DNA of 64,000 bases, from contig QJNS01000122.1 of the NCBI GenBank assembly GCA_004154925.1, forward strand, positions 124,001 through 188,000, written 5' to 3'. Origin of the DNA: Monosporascus cannonballus. Taxonomy: Eukaryota > Ascomycota > Sordariomycetes > Xylariales. The notes under the pieces were generated by a model, which did no database searches, was not told the origin of the DNA, and saw only the letters and a program-made list of their open reading frames with translations. The number at the start of each line of letters is the position of its first letter. Position 1 is the first letter of the stretch. Both the position numbers and the translations under genes were made by a program. Positions 52,479 through 63,881 of the stretch are shown here, piece by piece.

Positions 52479-52501
52479 CGGAGGACCGACGCCCGCGTCG
52501 G
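52479..52501. promoter_or_regulatory. CGG-N4-CCG site and 7-bp palindrome before the ABC transporter start
   Basis: CGG-AGGA-CCG (52479-52488) has the layout of an inverted half-site pair bound by Zn2Cys6 dimers. It overlaps CCGACGC-CC-GCGTCGG (52486-52501), a perfect 7-base palindrome, ending 25 bases before the start codon. The pair could be an operator for a drug-response regulator such as the neighbouring gene at 58.5 kb, or, if transcribed, a hairpin that hinders initiation. Binding is inferred from layout alone. Confidence 0.4.
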
Positions 52502-52526
52502 TGTTAGCACCTGATCACCGTCCGCA

Positions 52527-55500
52527 ATGGTGAAGGACTTGGAGAAGCAGGCCGATGGAGCTCCTGCGGAGGAAGCATTAGCAAATGTTAGTGAAGGACC
52601 AACAGCCGCCGCCTCGGTCAACAGTACCTCATCCGGAACCTCGACCATGTCACCAGATCTAGAGGAGCAGCGCGAAGCCGTCAGACAAGCCAACCCTAAC
52701 GGCTTTTCGCGTGTCGCGACGGGAGTCTCCGTGGAGCAAGCCGAGGCCGATTTCGCAGAACTGCAGCGCGAGATATCCAGAGCTAGTCGTGCCAACAGCC
52801 GTAGGAGCACCGACATCGAGGAGGGCACCGCAAAATTTGCGGAGTCCACTCAGTCTGAGGACTCGGGTGAGCCCTTCGACTTGGAGTCCGCACTGCGGGG
52901 CGGATTGGCTGCCGAGCAGGAGGCTGGCATCAAGGCGAAACACATCGGTGTTTACTGGGATGGACTCACGGTCAAGGGCATGGGCGGCATGGCGAACTAT
53001 GTCAAGACCTTTCCTGACGCGTTTATCGACTTCGTCAACTACTGGACGCCCTTGATGCAATTGCTTGGCCGGGGCAAGAAGGGGGTCGAATCAACCCTGT
53101 TGGACAATTTCAAGGGCGTCGTCAACCCTGGCGAGATGGTCCTCGTTTTGGGGAGACCGGGATCGGGGTGTACGACATTCCTGAAATCAATCGCCAATCA
53201 GCGGTACGGTTATACTGCTGTCACCGGAGAAGTGTTATACGGACCTTGGACGGCGGACGAATTCCGGCAGTATCGTGGAGAGGCAGTGTATAACGAAGAG
53301 GACGATCGACACCACTCTACGCTGACCGTAGAGCAGACCCTCGGTTTTGCGCTTGATGTCAAGGTCCCTAACAAGCTACCCGCGGGAACGACTAAGTCGA
53401 AGTTCAAGGACGACGTCATTGCTATGCTGCTAAAGATGTTCAATATCGAGCATACGAGGAACACAGTCGTCGGTGACGCCCTCGTTCGTGGGGTATCTGG
53501 TGGTGAGAGAAAGCGCGTCTCTATCGCGGAGATGATGATCACGAGCGCCTGTATCTTGTCCTGGGATAACAGCACCCGCGGTCTCGACGCCAGTACTGCT
53601 CTCGATTTTGTGAAGTCTCTTCGAGTGCAGACAAATCTTTACAAGACGTCTACCTTTGTGTCGCTATACCAGGCCTCCGAGAATATCTATAAACTCTTCG
53701 ACAAGGTTCTGGTAATCGACGCCGGGAAACAGGTCTATTTCGGTCCCGCTCCCGAAGCTCGGAGCTATTTCGAGGGTCTAGGTTTTGTCCCACGCCCGCG
53801 ACAGACGACCCCTGACTATGTTACTGGATGTACCGACGAGTTTGAGCGTGATTACTCCGAAGGGTTTTCGCCGAGCAATGCTCCGCATAGCCCCGAGACA
53901 CTGGCTGAGGCTTTCGAGAAATCGGTTTACGCCGAACGGCTAGCTAACGAAATGAAGGAGTATAAGACTCGACTCCAGGAGGAGTCTGACAAACACGAAG
54001 ATTTCAAAACTGCCGTTCTCGAAAGCAAGCGGAGCGGTGCTAAGCGCTCCGTGTACAGTGTTGGTTTCCACCTCCAAGTATGGGCTTTGATGAAACGTCA
54101 GTTTGTCCTGAAGATGCAGGATAAACTCGGGCTTACCCTCTCCTGGATTCGTGCTATTGTCGTCGCTATCGTGCTAGGGACACTCTACTTCGATCTGGGA
54201 GAGACATCTGCCAGCGCATTCAGCAAGGGTGGTCTCCTTTTCATCAGTTTGTTGTTCAACGCTTTCCAGGCCTTCTCCGAATTGGGATCAACAATGACCG
54301 GTCGACCGATTGTGAACAAGCATAAGGCCTATGCCTTCCACAGACCATCCGCGTTGTGGATAGCGCAGATATTTGTTGACGCGGCGTTCTCAGCGGTTCA
54401 GATCATGGTGTTCTCCATCATCGTCTACTTCATGACTAATCTCCATAGAACGGCCGGGTCGTTCTTCACGTTCTACTTGCTGATTTTGGTAGGCAATCTA
54501 GCTATGACACTCTACTTCCGATGCATCGGAAACTTAAGTCCAGACTTTGACTATGCGATCAAGTTTGCGGTAGTTACAGTGACCTTGTTCATCCTGACTT
54601 CCGGATATCTCATCCAGTACCAGTCGCAACAAGTCTGGCTGAGGTGGATTTTCTGGATCAATGCGCTTGGTTTGGCATTCGCCAGCATGATGGTGAACGA
54701 GTTCGGTTCAAGTCGAATGGAATGTTCTGCCGAGTCTCTCATCCCGTCCGGTCCTGGTTATTCGGATATCAACGCCCAAGTCTGCACCTTGCCTGGCTCG
54801 GTCCCCGGAACTACGGAAGTGAGTGGCGCTGCCTACATCACTCAAGGATTCTTGTACGCTCCAGAGACTCTGTGGAGGAACTTCGGTATTATCGTTGCCA
54901 TCATCATCTTCTTCCTCATTATGAACGTAGTTCTGGGAGAGTTCGTCAAGCACGGAATGGGAGGCAACACCGCGAAAGTCTATGCGAGGCCCAACGCAGA
55001 GAGAAAAAAACTCAATGAAGCACTGGCTGAGAAACGCCTAGGACGTCAGAAGTCGAGGGAACAGCAACAGGGATCGACCTTACCTATCAATTCAACCAGT
55101 GTTTTGACGTGGGAAAACCTCAACTACGATGTGCCCGTGCCTGGCGGCACCCGACGACTTCTGAACAACGTTTACGGCTACTGCAAACCTGGTGAGCTCA
55201 CCGCTCTCATGGGTGCATCCGGGGCAGGGAAGACCACGCTTCTAGACGTCTTGGCTGCACGAAAGAACATCGGTGTTATCCATGGTGACATACTCGTCGA
55301 CGGCGCAAGGCCTGGCAAGGAGTTCCAGCGATCCACGTCATATGCCGAACAGCTCGACATGCACGATCCCAGTCAGACTGTACGAGAAGCCTTAAGGTTC
55401 TCAGCCGACTTACGGCAACCCTTCGAAACTCCCCAAGAAGAGAAGTATGCTTACTGCGAAGAGATCATTGCGCTACTCGAAATGGAGAGCATTGCGGACT

Positions 55501-57045
55501 GCATCATCGGTTCTCCGGAAGCGGGCTTGACTGTCGAGCAGCGCAAGCGTGTTACCATTGGTGTCGAGCTTGCAGCCAAGCCTGAACTCCTACTTTTCCT
55601 AGATGAACCCACGTCCGGTCTAGACAGCCAGAGCGCTTTCAACATTGTTCGATTTCTAAAGAAGCTTGCTGCCGCCGGCCAGGCCATTCTCTGCACAATT
55701 CATCAACCAAATGCTGCCCTCTTCGAGAACTTTGACAGACTACTCCTACTCCAGAAAGGTGGTCAATGTGTCTACTTCGGCGATATCGGCAAAGATGCGT
55801 CCGTCCTCCGAGACTATCTTGCGCATCACGGTGCCGTCGCGGGTGAGTCGGACAACGTTGCTGAGTTCATGCTCGAGGCTGTTGGTGCCGGAAGCCGCCC
55901 TCGCATAGGTAACCGCGACTGGGCTGATATTTGGAACGACAGCCCTGAGCTTGCTAATGTCAAGGACACAATCTCGCAGCTCAAGGAGTCTCGGAAGGCT
56001 GCCGCATCCAAGGCGGATCCTTCCTTGCAAAAAGAATATGCGTCACCCGTGAGCCACCAGCTCAAGGTCGTTGCGAAACGCACGAATATATCCTTCTGGC
56101 GGTCCCCTAACTATATTTTTACGCGTTTGTTCAACCACGTCGTCATTTCTCTGCTGACAGGTCTGACTTATCTCAACCTCGACAACTCCCGGTCTTCACT
56201 CCAGTATAAAGTGTTCGTCATGTTCCAGATCACCGTTTTGCCCGCGCTTGTTATGACACAGGTCGAGTTGATGTACATCATCAAGCGAGCCATCTTCTTC
56301 CGCGAGCAGTCAAGCAAGATGTACAGTTCCATGACGTTCACTGCTAGCATCATACTCGCCGAGTTGCCGTACTCGATCCTCTGCGCTGTTGTGTTCTACT
56401 TGCCTCTGTACTACTTGCCGGGGTTCCAGACAGAGTCAACTCGTGCCGGTTATCAGTTCTTGCTGATTCTGATCACCGAGCTGTTCGCCGTCACCCTCGG
56501 CCAGGTCCTTGCTTCGATCTCGCCCTCGGCATTCATTGCCAGCCAGTACGACCCCTTCATCGTCATCACCTTCGCCCTATTCTGCGGTGTCACCATCCCC
56601 GCACCTCAGATGCCTCGCTTCTGGCGCGCGTGGCTGTACGAACTGGACCCCTTCACCCGTCTCATCGGCGGTGCTGTCACAACCGCATTGGAAGGCGTAC
56701 CTATCGAATGTAACGCTTGGGAATTGAACTTGTTCAACGCGCCAGAGGGCCAGTCTTGCGGTGATTACATGCAGCCGTTCTTCGCGAACGGCGGTCTCGG
56801 GTACATCGCCGACAACGCGACCAGCGCCTGCGAATACTGCGCCTACAAGGTCGGAAACCAATTCTACGAGCCTCTCGGTTTCAACTACGCCTACCGGTGG
56901 CGGGACCTCGGCATTTTCGCTGCCTTCATCGGCAGCAACCTGATAATCCTCTTCGCGGCGGTAAGTTACTACGCAGTACGCTTCCCTTATTCGATGCCGT
57001 TACTAACGTACGCAGGGTCGCTTCTTAAACTTCAACCGGCGGTGA
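52527..57045 (+). CDS. Full-size PDR/ABCG multidrug efflux transporter
   Basis: Exons 52527-56960 and 57016-57045 give 1487 aa with reverse (NBD-TMD)2 order. NBD1 has a PDR-type Walker A, GRPGSGCTT from residue 209, where the usual Lys is Cys. It also has signature VSGGERKRVS near 323 and the degenerate Walker B WDNSTRGLD near 348. Membrane domain 1 covers about 510-800. NBD2 has a canonical Walker A (GASGAGKTT, from 896), the atypical LTVEQRKR signature from 1001 and Walker B FLDEPTSGLD near 1025. Membrane domain 2 fills about 1170-1480. This asymmetry is characteristic of fungal pleiotropic drug resistance pumps of the plasma membrane, which export xenobiotics, lipids or metabolites. Reading straight through would give a foreign 40-residue tail. 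A 55-base intron (GTAAGT...CGCAG) with a perfect TACTAAC branch site instead joins to GRFLNFNRR and a stop, the normal family ending. The substrate is unknown. Confidence 0.95.
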
Positions 57046-58485
57046 TCGACACACTTGTGCATCCATATCGCGTGGCGATATGAGTCTTGTTAGCGAGAAT
57101 CCGGTTGAATATCCCCTTCATCCAGGTGGATATCCTAGGGATCTCAGCGGAATTTCGATGGGAATCATTTGATGCGTTGACGCTGCAATGGCGCCGGGCT
57201 TCTTGATATTCGCATTACATAGACATGGGATAGACGGGATACGGAAACGATTTCCATCGCGTGCATGAGCATTCTTCATAATTCTTCATTCTGACATATA
57301 GACAGACGTTTTAATAGCATCTTTGCCCTTGAAAGAGGGCACTCAAGGTCGAAAATATCATGAACTATCATCCCCCTCCGCCGTGTTGTAACGCTCCTAG
57401 CGTTGATACTATCCACCAATTCGTTTTGGCAGCTAGGTGCAGCCGTGATTGAAAGCGGATGTTGTTGGGAGGTATATCAGAGCAGAGAACGTCTGTTGCC
57501 TCGCTGCTCGATTTTCTTCAAGCCACCCAGAGTGACGGTTTGAGAAGATAGCAGACGTATTGTTAGGAGTAAGAGCAATGCAATATTAATACACTCCACA
57601 GCCTCTCGCGCTGTCCTAGCAAACCCTTGGAGCCTCTCTGTCTAACAACTCCACGGCTTTGACAGCGGCCTCCTTCCCACCATCGCCGACCGTCCGGCAC
57701 GAACTAGTCGAACGCGACGTTGCCGTATGCTCCACAATGTGCAGTCCGCGCGAACACCCCGCAGCCCTAACCTCCCGTCGTCGCCACGGCGGTCCCAGTC
57801 CCCTCGTACACGCTACAGAACGGGTACTGACTTGCCTCTCCTCCTCTACCGAAACCGCCGCCGTCATCGTCAGCGCCCACTGACAGTGGGATACAGCCGC
57901 GGTTCCGGGCCGGCTAACTCAGCACTGCTTTAAAAGGGTAAATAAATGAAACAACATCACAGGCACGAGGCTACAAGGACTGAATCCAGTCGCAGGCCAC
58001 CGAAGCCAGCTCCAGGAGAATCAAATGGCCCTGGAATTGCGTTAGTGTCTGTCGCTGTTGGTCCCACAATAAAAACGGAGCTGCACGCTAGCTAAGTCGC
58101 TGGCCAATAAGAGCTTGGTGCCGAAGACGAAGCATTACGATTGGTTCTGTCGTATAATCCTTCAATCATAAGTTTACGTAGAGGCTTAGTCTATTCATTA
58201 CTTTCATTTGCCGTCACTCTGGCTGGACTATTAGCATGAAGATCTTCGTGCCACAAGATCCGAAGTCGTCGTCGCACCGAGAGTCATCCAGTTTGACACG
58301 CTTGTCATGTTATTCGCATGCTATCCGTTACGACCTTACCCGAACAACTGCCCCTCTTTCCGGATTATTGTCTCTTTGTTGGTGCCTTTGCGCTCTGGGA
58401 CCAAAGTCGGCTTTCCATAAGGGGTTTTCTCTATCCACGACCCTTAACGTAAGATATCTCGTCACTTTTGTCAGGTCGGCCACCT
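57046..58485. other. Intergenic region between ABC transporter and Zn2Cys6 regulator
   Basis: 1.4 kb without a convincing gene. Frames of 60-86 aa on both strands between 57.6 and 58.5 kb show no known domain. A perfect 7-base hairpin, CCCACTG-A-CAGTGGG, lies at 57876-57890. The left part should hold the transporter 3' untranslated region and the right part the regulator promoter. Confidence 0.55.
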
Positions 58486-60444
58486 ATGAGGACTAGAAGC
58501 TCCGAAGTGGTGGTGCCGCGTATCACTCGGACCTTCCATACGAAATCCAGAAATGGCTGTTTGACATGCAAGTAAGTCGCCCGGCAGTAGACCGAAAGGG
58601 TCCTTCGGCCATGCCCTCGCGAAACCCCTGTATCTTGTTAACTGAAGAAAAGGGCGCGGCGCGTGCGTTGTGATGAGAGGAAGCCTGCATGCAGCCGTTG
58701 TCTAACCTCGGGCCGTACCTGTGACGGCTATGCACCAACAGCGCCCAGGAAAAAGAAAAGCGGTGCCCAGTCCTGTTTAGAGAATTGGATTGCATCTGGT
58801 GTCTTGTCGCCACCGCCAACTACCACTAGGCCGTTTACACAACCCGAGTTGACTGATCCCAGCACATCATACGAACTTAAGCTTGCTCTGCCACGGAACA
58901 ACTACCAGGAAGTACGGAGCTTCCGGTTTTTCGTAGAGATCGCGGCTCCGTCACTTTCCGGAGTGTTCGACGGTGATTTCTGGCTGAGTCAGATCCCCCG
59001 CTTGTGCCATGCAGACGCTGCAATATGGCATGCGGTCGTGTGTCTAGGTGCGGTATACGAGTCTTATGCGTCGTCAAGCCTGTCACACACAACTTGTGAT
59101 CCCCGGGGAGATTCTGACAAAACCCAATTTGTGCTACAACAGTTCAACTTGTCCATAAAGCATTTACTTGAGACCTCCCCTCGCATTGCAGATAAGTGGC
59201 GTGCTTTGTTCGCTAGCATTGTGTTTACCTGCATATGCAGCATCCAGGGATTGCATGAACAAGCCCGGGTCCATGTGGCAGCGGGACGCAACCTCCTCGG
59301 CGAGCTCGACGTAGAGGATGCCAAGCATCGAACGCAAGCACCTTTGCCTCAACCGCGGCATTTTGGACGAAGCGGGCAAGCGCTGACGTCTAATGGCCCG
59401 CAAGCTACTCCGGTATCCATCGGTCCCTTACGAGCGATCGTGACCAACCTTGACCTGCATGCTCGGGCCTTGGATGATGGTCCTCTAAGCTACAGTATGG
59501 ACCTCGCTATGATAAGCGATCCCTACAACGTGTGGAGGTACTATGAGCCACCTCTATCTGCAGACGAAGTCGCAACTGCAGAGTCTACATCAGGCCCCTG
59601 GCACCTCAAATACGCAACCAGCGAAAACCTATTAAAGGCTAACCGAGCAGCCGAGTCCCTCCTGAACGGCGTTATCCTGACTCAAATCGAGTGTGCGAAT
59701 GACATAACAGCTCTCATCACCGACAAAGGGCCCGAGAGACTCAAAACCCTGGCCAGGTACCAAGCGCCTCACGAACGCTGTTACACTCACCTGAGCATCG
59801 CGCTGCGCGCCTTTGCACTGGAGATGGACCCCAAACCGACGCAGGCCAGCTCTTCGGAGGTCTTGCAGAATCTGACCAAGGCTTTCCTCACTTTCAAGCT
59901 CTACCACAGCATCATCCGACTGTTTCTCTTCTGCGACCCCGGGACGACCGGGGCGAAGCTGGAAGACCCGAAGATGGGCGCCTACCACAGAAACACACTC
60001 GACCAGGCCGAGCGCATCCTACAACTGGGCAGCCCGCGGACAGCTCCCTTCACCCCCGTGCCCTCCATGACGCAGCCCCTCTTCGTCGTGGCCTACAGTG
60101 GCATCCCGCAGTCGAACCGCAGGAGGGCGATCGACCTGCTCCGGCGGTACCCACGGCGCGAGGGGCTGTGGGATACCCTGTTCGGCGCTGCGCTGTGCGA
60201 GCTCATCATGGCCCGAGAACGGGAGATACTGGTGGAGAGGCGCCGGGAGTCCGGTACAGGCGCGTACGGCGGCGATACTGCCGATACTAGGGAGGAAGAC
60301 GACGACGAGATCGTCGAGGTGCTGGATCGACAGTACGGCACGCGCGTGAAATTTGAAAACGAGAGGAGTGCTAGGGTTACTCTATGCACGTGGCGCGAGT
60401 GGATGGCCGGTCAGCCAGGAAAGGTTCGTCAGCTGCACTGGTAG
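58486..60444 (+). CDS. Zn2Cys6 (fungal-type) transcription factor
   Basis: Exons 58486-58571 and 58653-60444 give 625 aa. The 81-base intron (GTAAGT...GAAAAG) falls inside the zinc cluster. Only after splicing do the six cysteines appear at residues 25, 28, 35, 42, 45 and 52 with the canonical CX2CX6CX6CX2CX6C spacing; a frame starting in exon 2 alone would lose the first two. A basic linker (APRKKKSG) follows. The rest is helical and lacks other motifs, apart from the segment VRSFRFFVEIAAPSLSGVFDGDFW near residue 115. That segment is typical of the fungal-specific regulatory region in this class. Such proteins bind CGG half-sites as dimers, in the nucleus. It lies 1.4 kb downstream of the ABC transporter on the same strand and is a candidate regulator of it. 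The acidic REEDDDE run near the C-terminus could be an activation patch. Targets are inferred only. Confidence 0.9.
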
Positions 60445-60794
60445 GCATCCTTACTGTGTTTGAGACTCATTGACAGGGAACGTTTGGCCTCTGTCGAATT
60501 CGGGTGATCAGGACCGGTACTAGCCCACATACTGTACATCAAAATGTTGCGCGTACACGGCACATAGCAAAGACGAGCCAGCGGTAATTACCATGGGGGT
60601 CCGTTGGATGGAAAAAACAAAGCTTCGTTGTATATAACCGAAGGCGAGGCTCTCATACCGACAGATAGAACTGGTCATCAAGGCATATTCGGAGCGCAAT
60701 TTAGTTACAGTCAACCAACATAAAGCGACAAACGAGGACTTAGCTTCGCATTTAGCTCAAGCGCCGGCCTACCTATCCACCCCACATGACCTCA
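60445..60794. other. Convergent 3' intergenic region
   Basis: 350 bases between two convergent genes, presumably holding both 3' untranslated regions. No gene or repeat is seen. Confidence 0.6.
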
Positions 60795-61596
60795 TCACGA
60801 CGTACCAGAACCCCCAGGAGCATCAGCAGCTGCTGCTACAGCGCCCTTCAAGACGTCCACGTCCAGCGGCAGCCTCTCGCCCATCCAGATGGCGCGCTCG
60901 GTGTGGTTGTGCAGCTCGGCCTCGGCGGGCGCGACGCCCTCGTCGTCGACGGTGTTTGGGTGCACCAGCACGGACAGCGGCCCGCGGTGCACGGCGAGCC
61001 ACGGGATGAAGGCACCGAACTGTGCCGGTGTGAACACGTTCACCTCAAACATCGCTACAGGGTGCGGCCCAACAGGCTCGTCCCAGAAGCGATAGATGCG
61101 TAGCTCGGGGACTGTTTGTCGGGCGCGCGCGTTAACAATGGGGTTGGTTGTATTTACGTATTTGTGCTGTTTTGTTTTATATAGTGCGTATTGGACTGAG
61201 CAAGCGGGGTAATACATAGAGAACCAGAGGAAGCAGGGAAGAAAAACATACATTCCCGCCTGATGCGCTCCCAGAGCTCCCGCGCGTATCGCGCCTGCTC
61301 CTTGTTCCGCTGGAAGTGGTAGACATGGACGTCGCTTTTTCCGAATCTGCACGTTAGCCGTTCCGTTTCCATCCGCGGGCTCTCGGCCGGGCCGGTTCCC
61401 GTCGGGGCAGCACCCACAATCCGCCGCGGGGACTCTTGTCCAGGGGGTCGACGAAGGCCTCGTAGGCCCCGCTGAGGCCGTCCCGGGGCGGGTTCACTAG
61501 GCTCTTGCCATCGGCGTTCTTCTCGTCGGACAGGGGCACCGCTCCTTCGAAGCCCTTCAGCGGGGAGGGGTACGAGCGCGGCAGAGTATATGACAT
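60795..61596 (-). CDS. DOPA 4,5-dioxygenase family protein
   Basis: Three exons on the - strand, 61596-61418, 61346-61252 and 61111-60795, give 196 aa. Introns are 71 bases (GTGGGT...GTGCAG, with CTAAC close to the acceptor) and 140 bases (GTATGT...AACAG). Both joins restore the family motifs: GKSDVHVYHFQ (H67, H70) and REFPELRIYRFWDEPVGPHP (H108). Further conserved parts are AVHRGPLSVLVHPNT (H133, H142) and ELHNHTERAIWMG (H159, H161). These match the small fungal/bacterial DOPA dioxygenase family, whose Amanita member opens the ring of DOPA next to the hydroxyls in pigment synthesis. Many ascomycete members have unknown catechol substrates, so the reaction here is best stated as probable extradiol cleavage of a catechol. 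There is no signal peptide; a cytosolic location is likely. Its promoter is the 380-base gap to the broken regulator gene upstream. Confidence 0.9.
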
Positions 61597-61978
61597 CGCG
61601 GCGCGCTCTGGAATAAATGTCTACGGAGATTTAAAGAAACGCTGAATCCGATTATGAACTCACAGACTATCTTCGTGGTCCAGTTCGGAGAGCTTTGCAT
61701 GTTTATATGGGTGTTTCAATGCAAGGGGATGGCGTGATTACCAAGGTCCAGGGTATGTTAAAAAGCTGGTGATGGAGCTATGACCCCACATTGCCTGGCG
61801 GCTTATGTAAATCTGACGGATAAGTTTATAATGCAGGCGAGCACCGCAACTTTGCCAAGGGGCTGCCTGACCTTTATGATTCAAACACCAGGCGTATAAA
61901 GAATTACCGGTTGCATTCAAACGTGTTGTGGAGTAAACCAAGTTGTAGATGTTCCAGCATGTCACGCCACTATCCTTG
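61597..61978. other. Promoter region of the dioxygenase gene
   Basis: 382 bases between the dioxygenase start and the 3' end of the broken regulator, both on the - strand. No gene is seen, and no clear TATA box or CGG pair was identified. Confidence 0.5.
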
Positions 61979-63288
61979 TCATGCCAACAGCCCGAAATTT
62001 GGTGACATATCCGTTGGCGACAGTAGAGACGAGGTCTTTCCAGTCATATCTCCCCGCCATCTTTCCATCCTCTCAAGTCCGAGCGTAATTGTGAGGATGG
62101 CGTGACTGAAGTAATCCACATCCGAAGATAAAGTCTCGAAGAGCTTCTCACTCTGCGAGGGGAGTAGGAAGAGAGCACTATGACTCTCGCAAGCCCTGGA
62201 CCAAGCATACGCGGATTGTAGATCCCAGAGTCCCCTCCTCATAGTGAACGCAATACGGCCCGGACACTCCGACCACCCCTGCTTCAAATGTATATAGGTA
62301 TTCTGCATGTAGCAGGCCGTGATCCATGTTCTGCGGACACTCTCAACAATGATCCCCGTCCTCCAAGTGGCAGTTGAGATATCGGAGCCGAAGTCGTCCC
62401 ACGAGAGAAAGCTTCGGCCCTCGGCTGACGTCCTTTTGGCCTCTTCCCACATCTCCTTAGCCCACAGATGGAGAGTAGGTATGAGTGCTTCGGCCTGAGC
62501 TCTCATGCGAATATCGCCGTCGAAAAGGCGGATAAGTTGGTACGTGAGTAGAGCATGGACGCGACTCAGATGAGCAAAGAGGTTCAGCGGCGAACCGAGA
62601 CTAGACTCGATGGCCTGTTCCTGAAGCAGCTACGTCACGCGGTCTTCGATGATCTGACGAGCGATGTCTTCGGTCTTAGAATTCTTCGCTACGTACATCG
62701 TCATCGCCGTGTAGGCGTCCTGGACGCATCGAGGCATCTTCTTAAAATGCCGGTAAAGCCGGTGATGATGTAGCGGGCTCTGGCCCTCGGTTACCCATTA
62801 CCGGTGCCATTTTTGCACATAATCGATGAAGCAATTAAGAGTGGTCTCGACGTACGAGGAAGGCAAGTCAGGAGGGAGTGAGTAGTCCGCAATCCAGGAC
62901 TCGGGGAAATAGAACCAAGTACTTTCCCTAAAGAATTATGGCTGTAGAATACGGCGGAGAGCTCTCTGGCGGGAAGCGAGGGCTTCTCAATGCTGGCTTG
63001 CATCAGCGTGAATAGTGGAAAGGTGGGATCAGCAATAGCGTCGTCCGTCGAGACCGTGTTGGTTGATGATACGCCAGCGGACAAGGTCCCGTCGCGCCCC
63101 ACGTCGGCGGAATCGCCTACGGCCGGTCTTACTGGAACATACTCGCATGGTATTCCTCTATCTGAGCATCGCCTGCAGGATGGCGTCTGCTTCGTGCATT
63201 GCCGCTTTGACTTCGTGCAGGCGACACACGCCCTCCGCCAAACATAATCTCGACCGCCTAGTGGCGTGCTTTTTTCCGCTCTCTGCAT
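61979..63288 (-). pseudogene. Zn2Cys6 transcription factor pseudogene
   Basis: The N-terminal frame (63288 downward) encodes a Zn2Cys6 cluster with cysteines at residues 21, 24, 31, 38, 41 and 48 (ACVACTKSKRQC, then CRRC and C). Family-like text continues in another frame from about 62,935 (TWFYFPESWIADYSLPPDLPSS). It runs on past two in-frame stops, TAA at 62800-62798 and TAG at 62632-62630, through QDAYTAMTMYVAKN, IARQIIEDR, LLTYQLIRLFDGDIR and the intact end at 61979. The total of about 436 codons is normal for this regulator class. The frame change near 62,930-62,950 could be an indel or an unrecognised intron. The stops interrupt conserved text (KWHR/WVTEG and IEDRVT/LLQEQ) and have no good flanking splice sites. 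Both stops are what CAA or CAG would become by C-to-T before A. The gene is probably non-functional, or the assembly carries errors. Confidence 0.72.
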
Positions 63289-63881
63289 TCTTGCCGACTG
63301 CTAAACCCGCATTCGCAATAATGACATGTCCGAATGACTTCGAAGACAACGATACTCAAGTGATAATATTTCATTTACAGTTGCCGACGTTAATTAGTCA
63401 GCACGCGGGGCACGGAATAAAGTGGGGATTCCGGCGACAGCTCTTCTCTCCCGCAGGCTAATCGAGATTGCGGGATTTTATGGGTACGCTCCGACGACGC
63501 GGCGGCCTTTCTGGCGCCCCTCCGAATCAGCTTCCGCCATACTATGTCCATGCAAGGAGAAGTTATTTCGTTCGTCGTAGTCAATATTTCTCAAAGTCAG
63601 ATACAAGTGAAAGGAAAACTGATCTGCCAATAGCCAGCTCGATACGATCCGTAACCGAGACATCCCAATAATAACCAAACCTGATACGGACCTCGGACAG
63701 GAAAATATAGAAGCCAGATGATATGGCTTAGAAATAATGTCTAAACGGGATGAAGAATGATTTTTGAAACTAGTATATAAGGTCGTCCTTCGCCCGCCCT
63801 TTTCTGGCTTTCGTGATTTTAAAATTCAACATAGGTCGTACGTAGAGTCTGGAAAGCAAGTGCAAGATAAAATTAGACAAC
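63289..63881. promoter_or_regulatory. Divergent promoter region with TATA box at 63774-63780
   Basis: 593 bases separate the - strand regulator pseudogene from the + strand gene at 63882. TATATAA at 63774-63780 lies about 100 bases before that start codon and is the best core-promoter candidate. Confidence 0.5.

Larger units (their letters stand above)
48341..52526. other. 4.2-kb stretch without a recognisable gene
   Basis: Composition is normal, but open frames are short, overlap on both strands and carry no family signature. The longest are a 147-aa - strand frame at 50210-50653 and a 127-aa - strand frame at 49382-49765. A GC-rich run (GGGGCCGCCGGGGCCGG) occurs near 49,990. The region includes the 3' flank of the CK2 beta gene and the long promoter of the ABC transporter. 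It could also hold a non-coding RNA or relics of a lost gene, but nothing in the sequence decides this. Confidence 0.5.

Noticed and set aside
57016..57083. Extension of the ABC transporter to 57083 (1518 aa) by reading through
   Set aside because: The last 40 residues are unlike the family, whereas splicing at GTAAGT/CGCAG restores the usual ending.
57616..57933. ORFs of 68-83 aa on both strands in the transporter/regulator interval
   Set aside because: High GC makes open frames likely by chance; no motif and no start or splice support.
62720..62797. In-frame 78-base intron (GTGCAA...TTTTAAG) that would remove the first stop in the regulator pseudogene
   Set aside because: Weak donor, would delete apparently conserved WVTEG/RLYRH text, and does not address the second stop.
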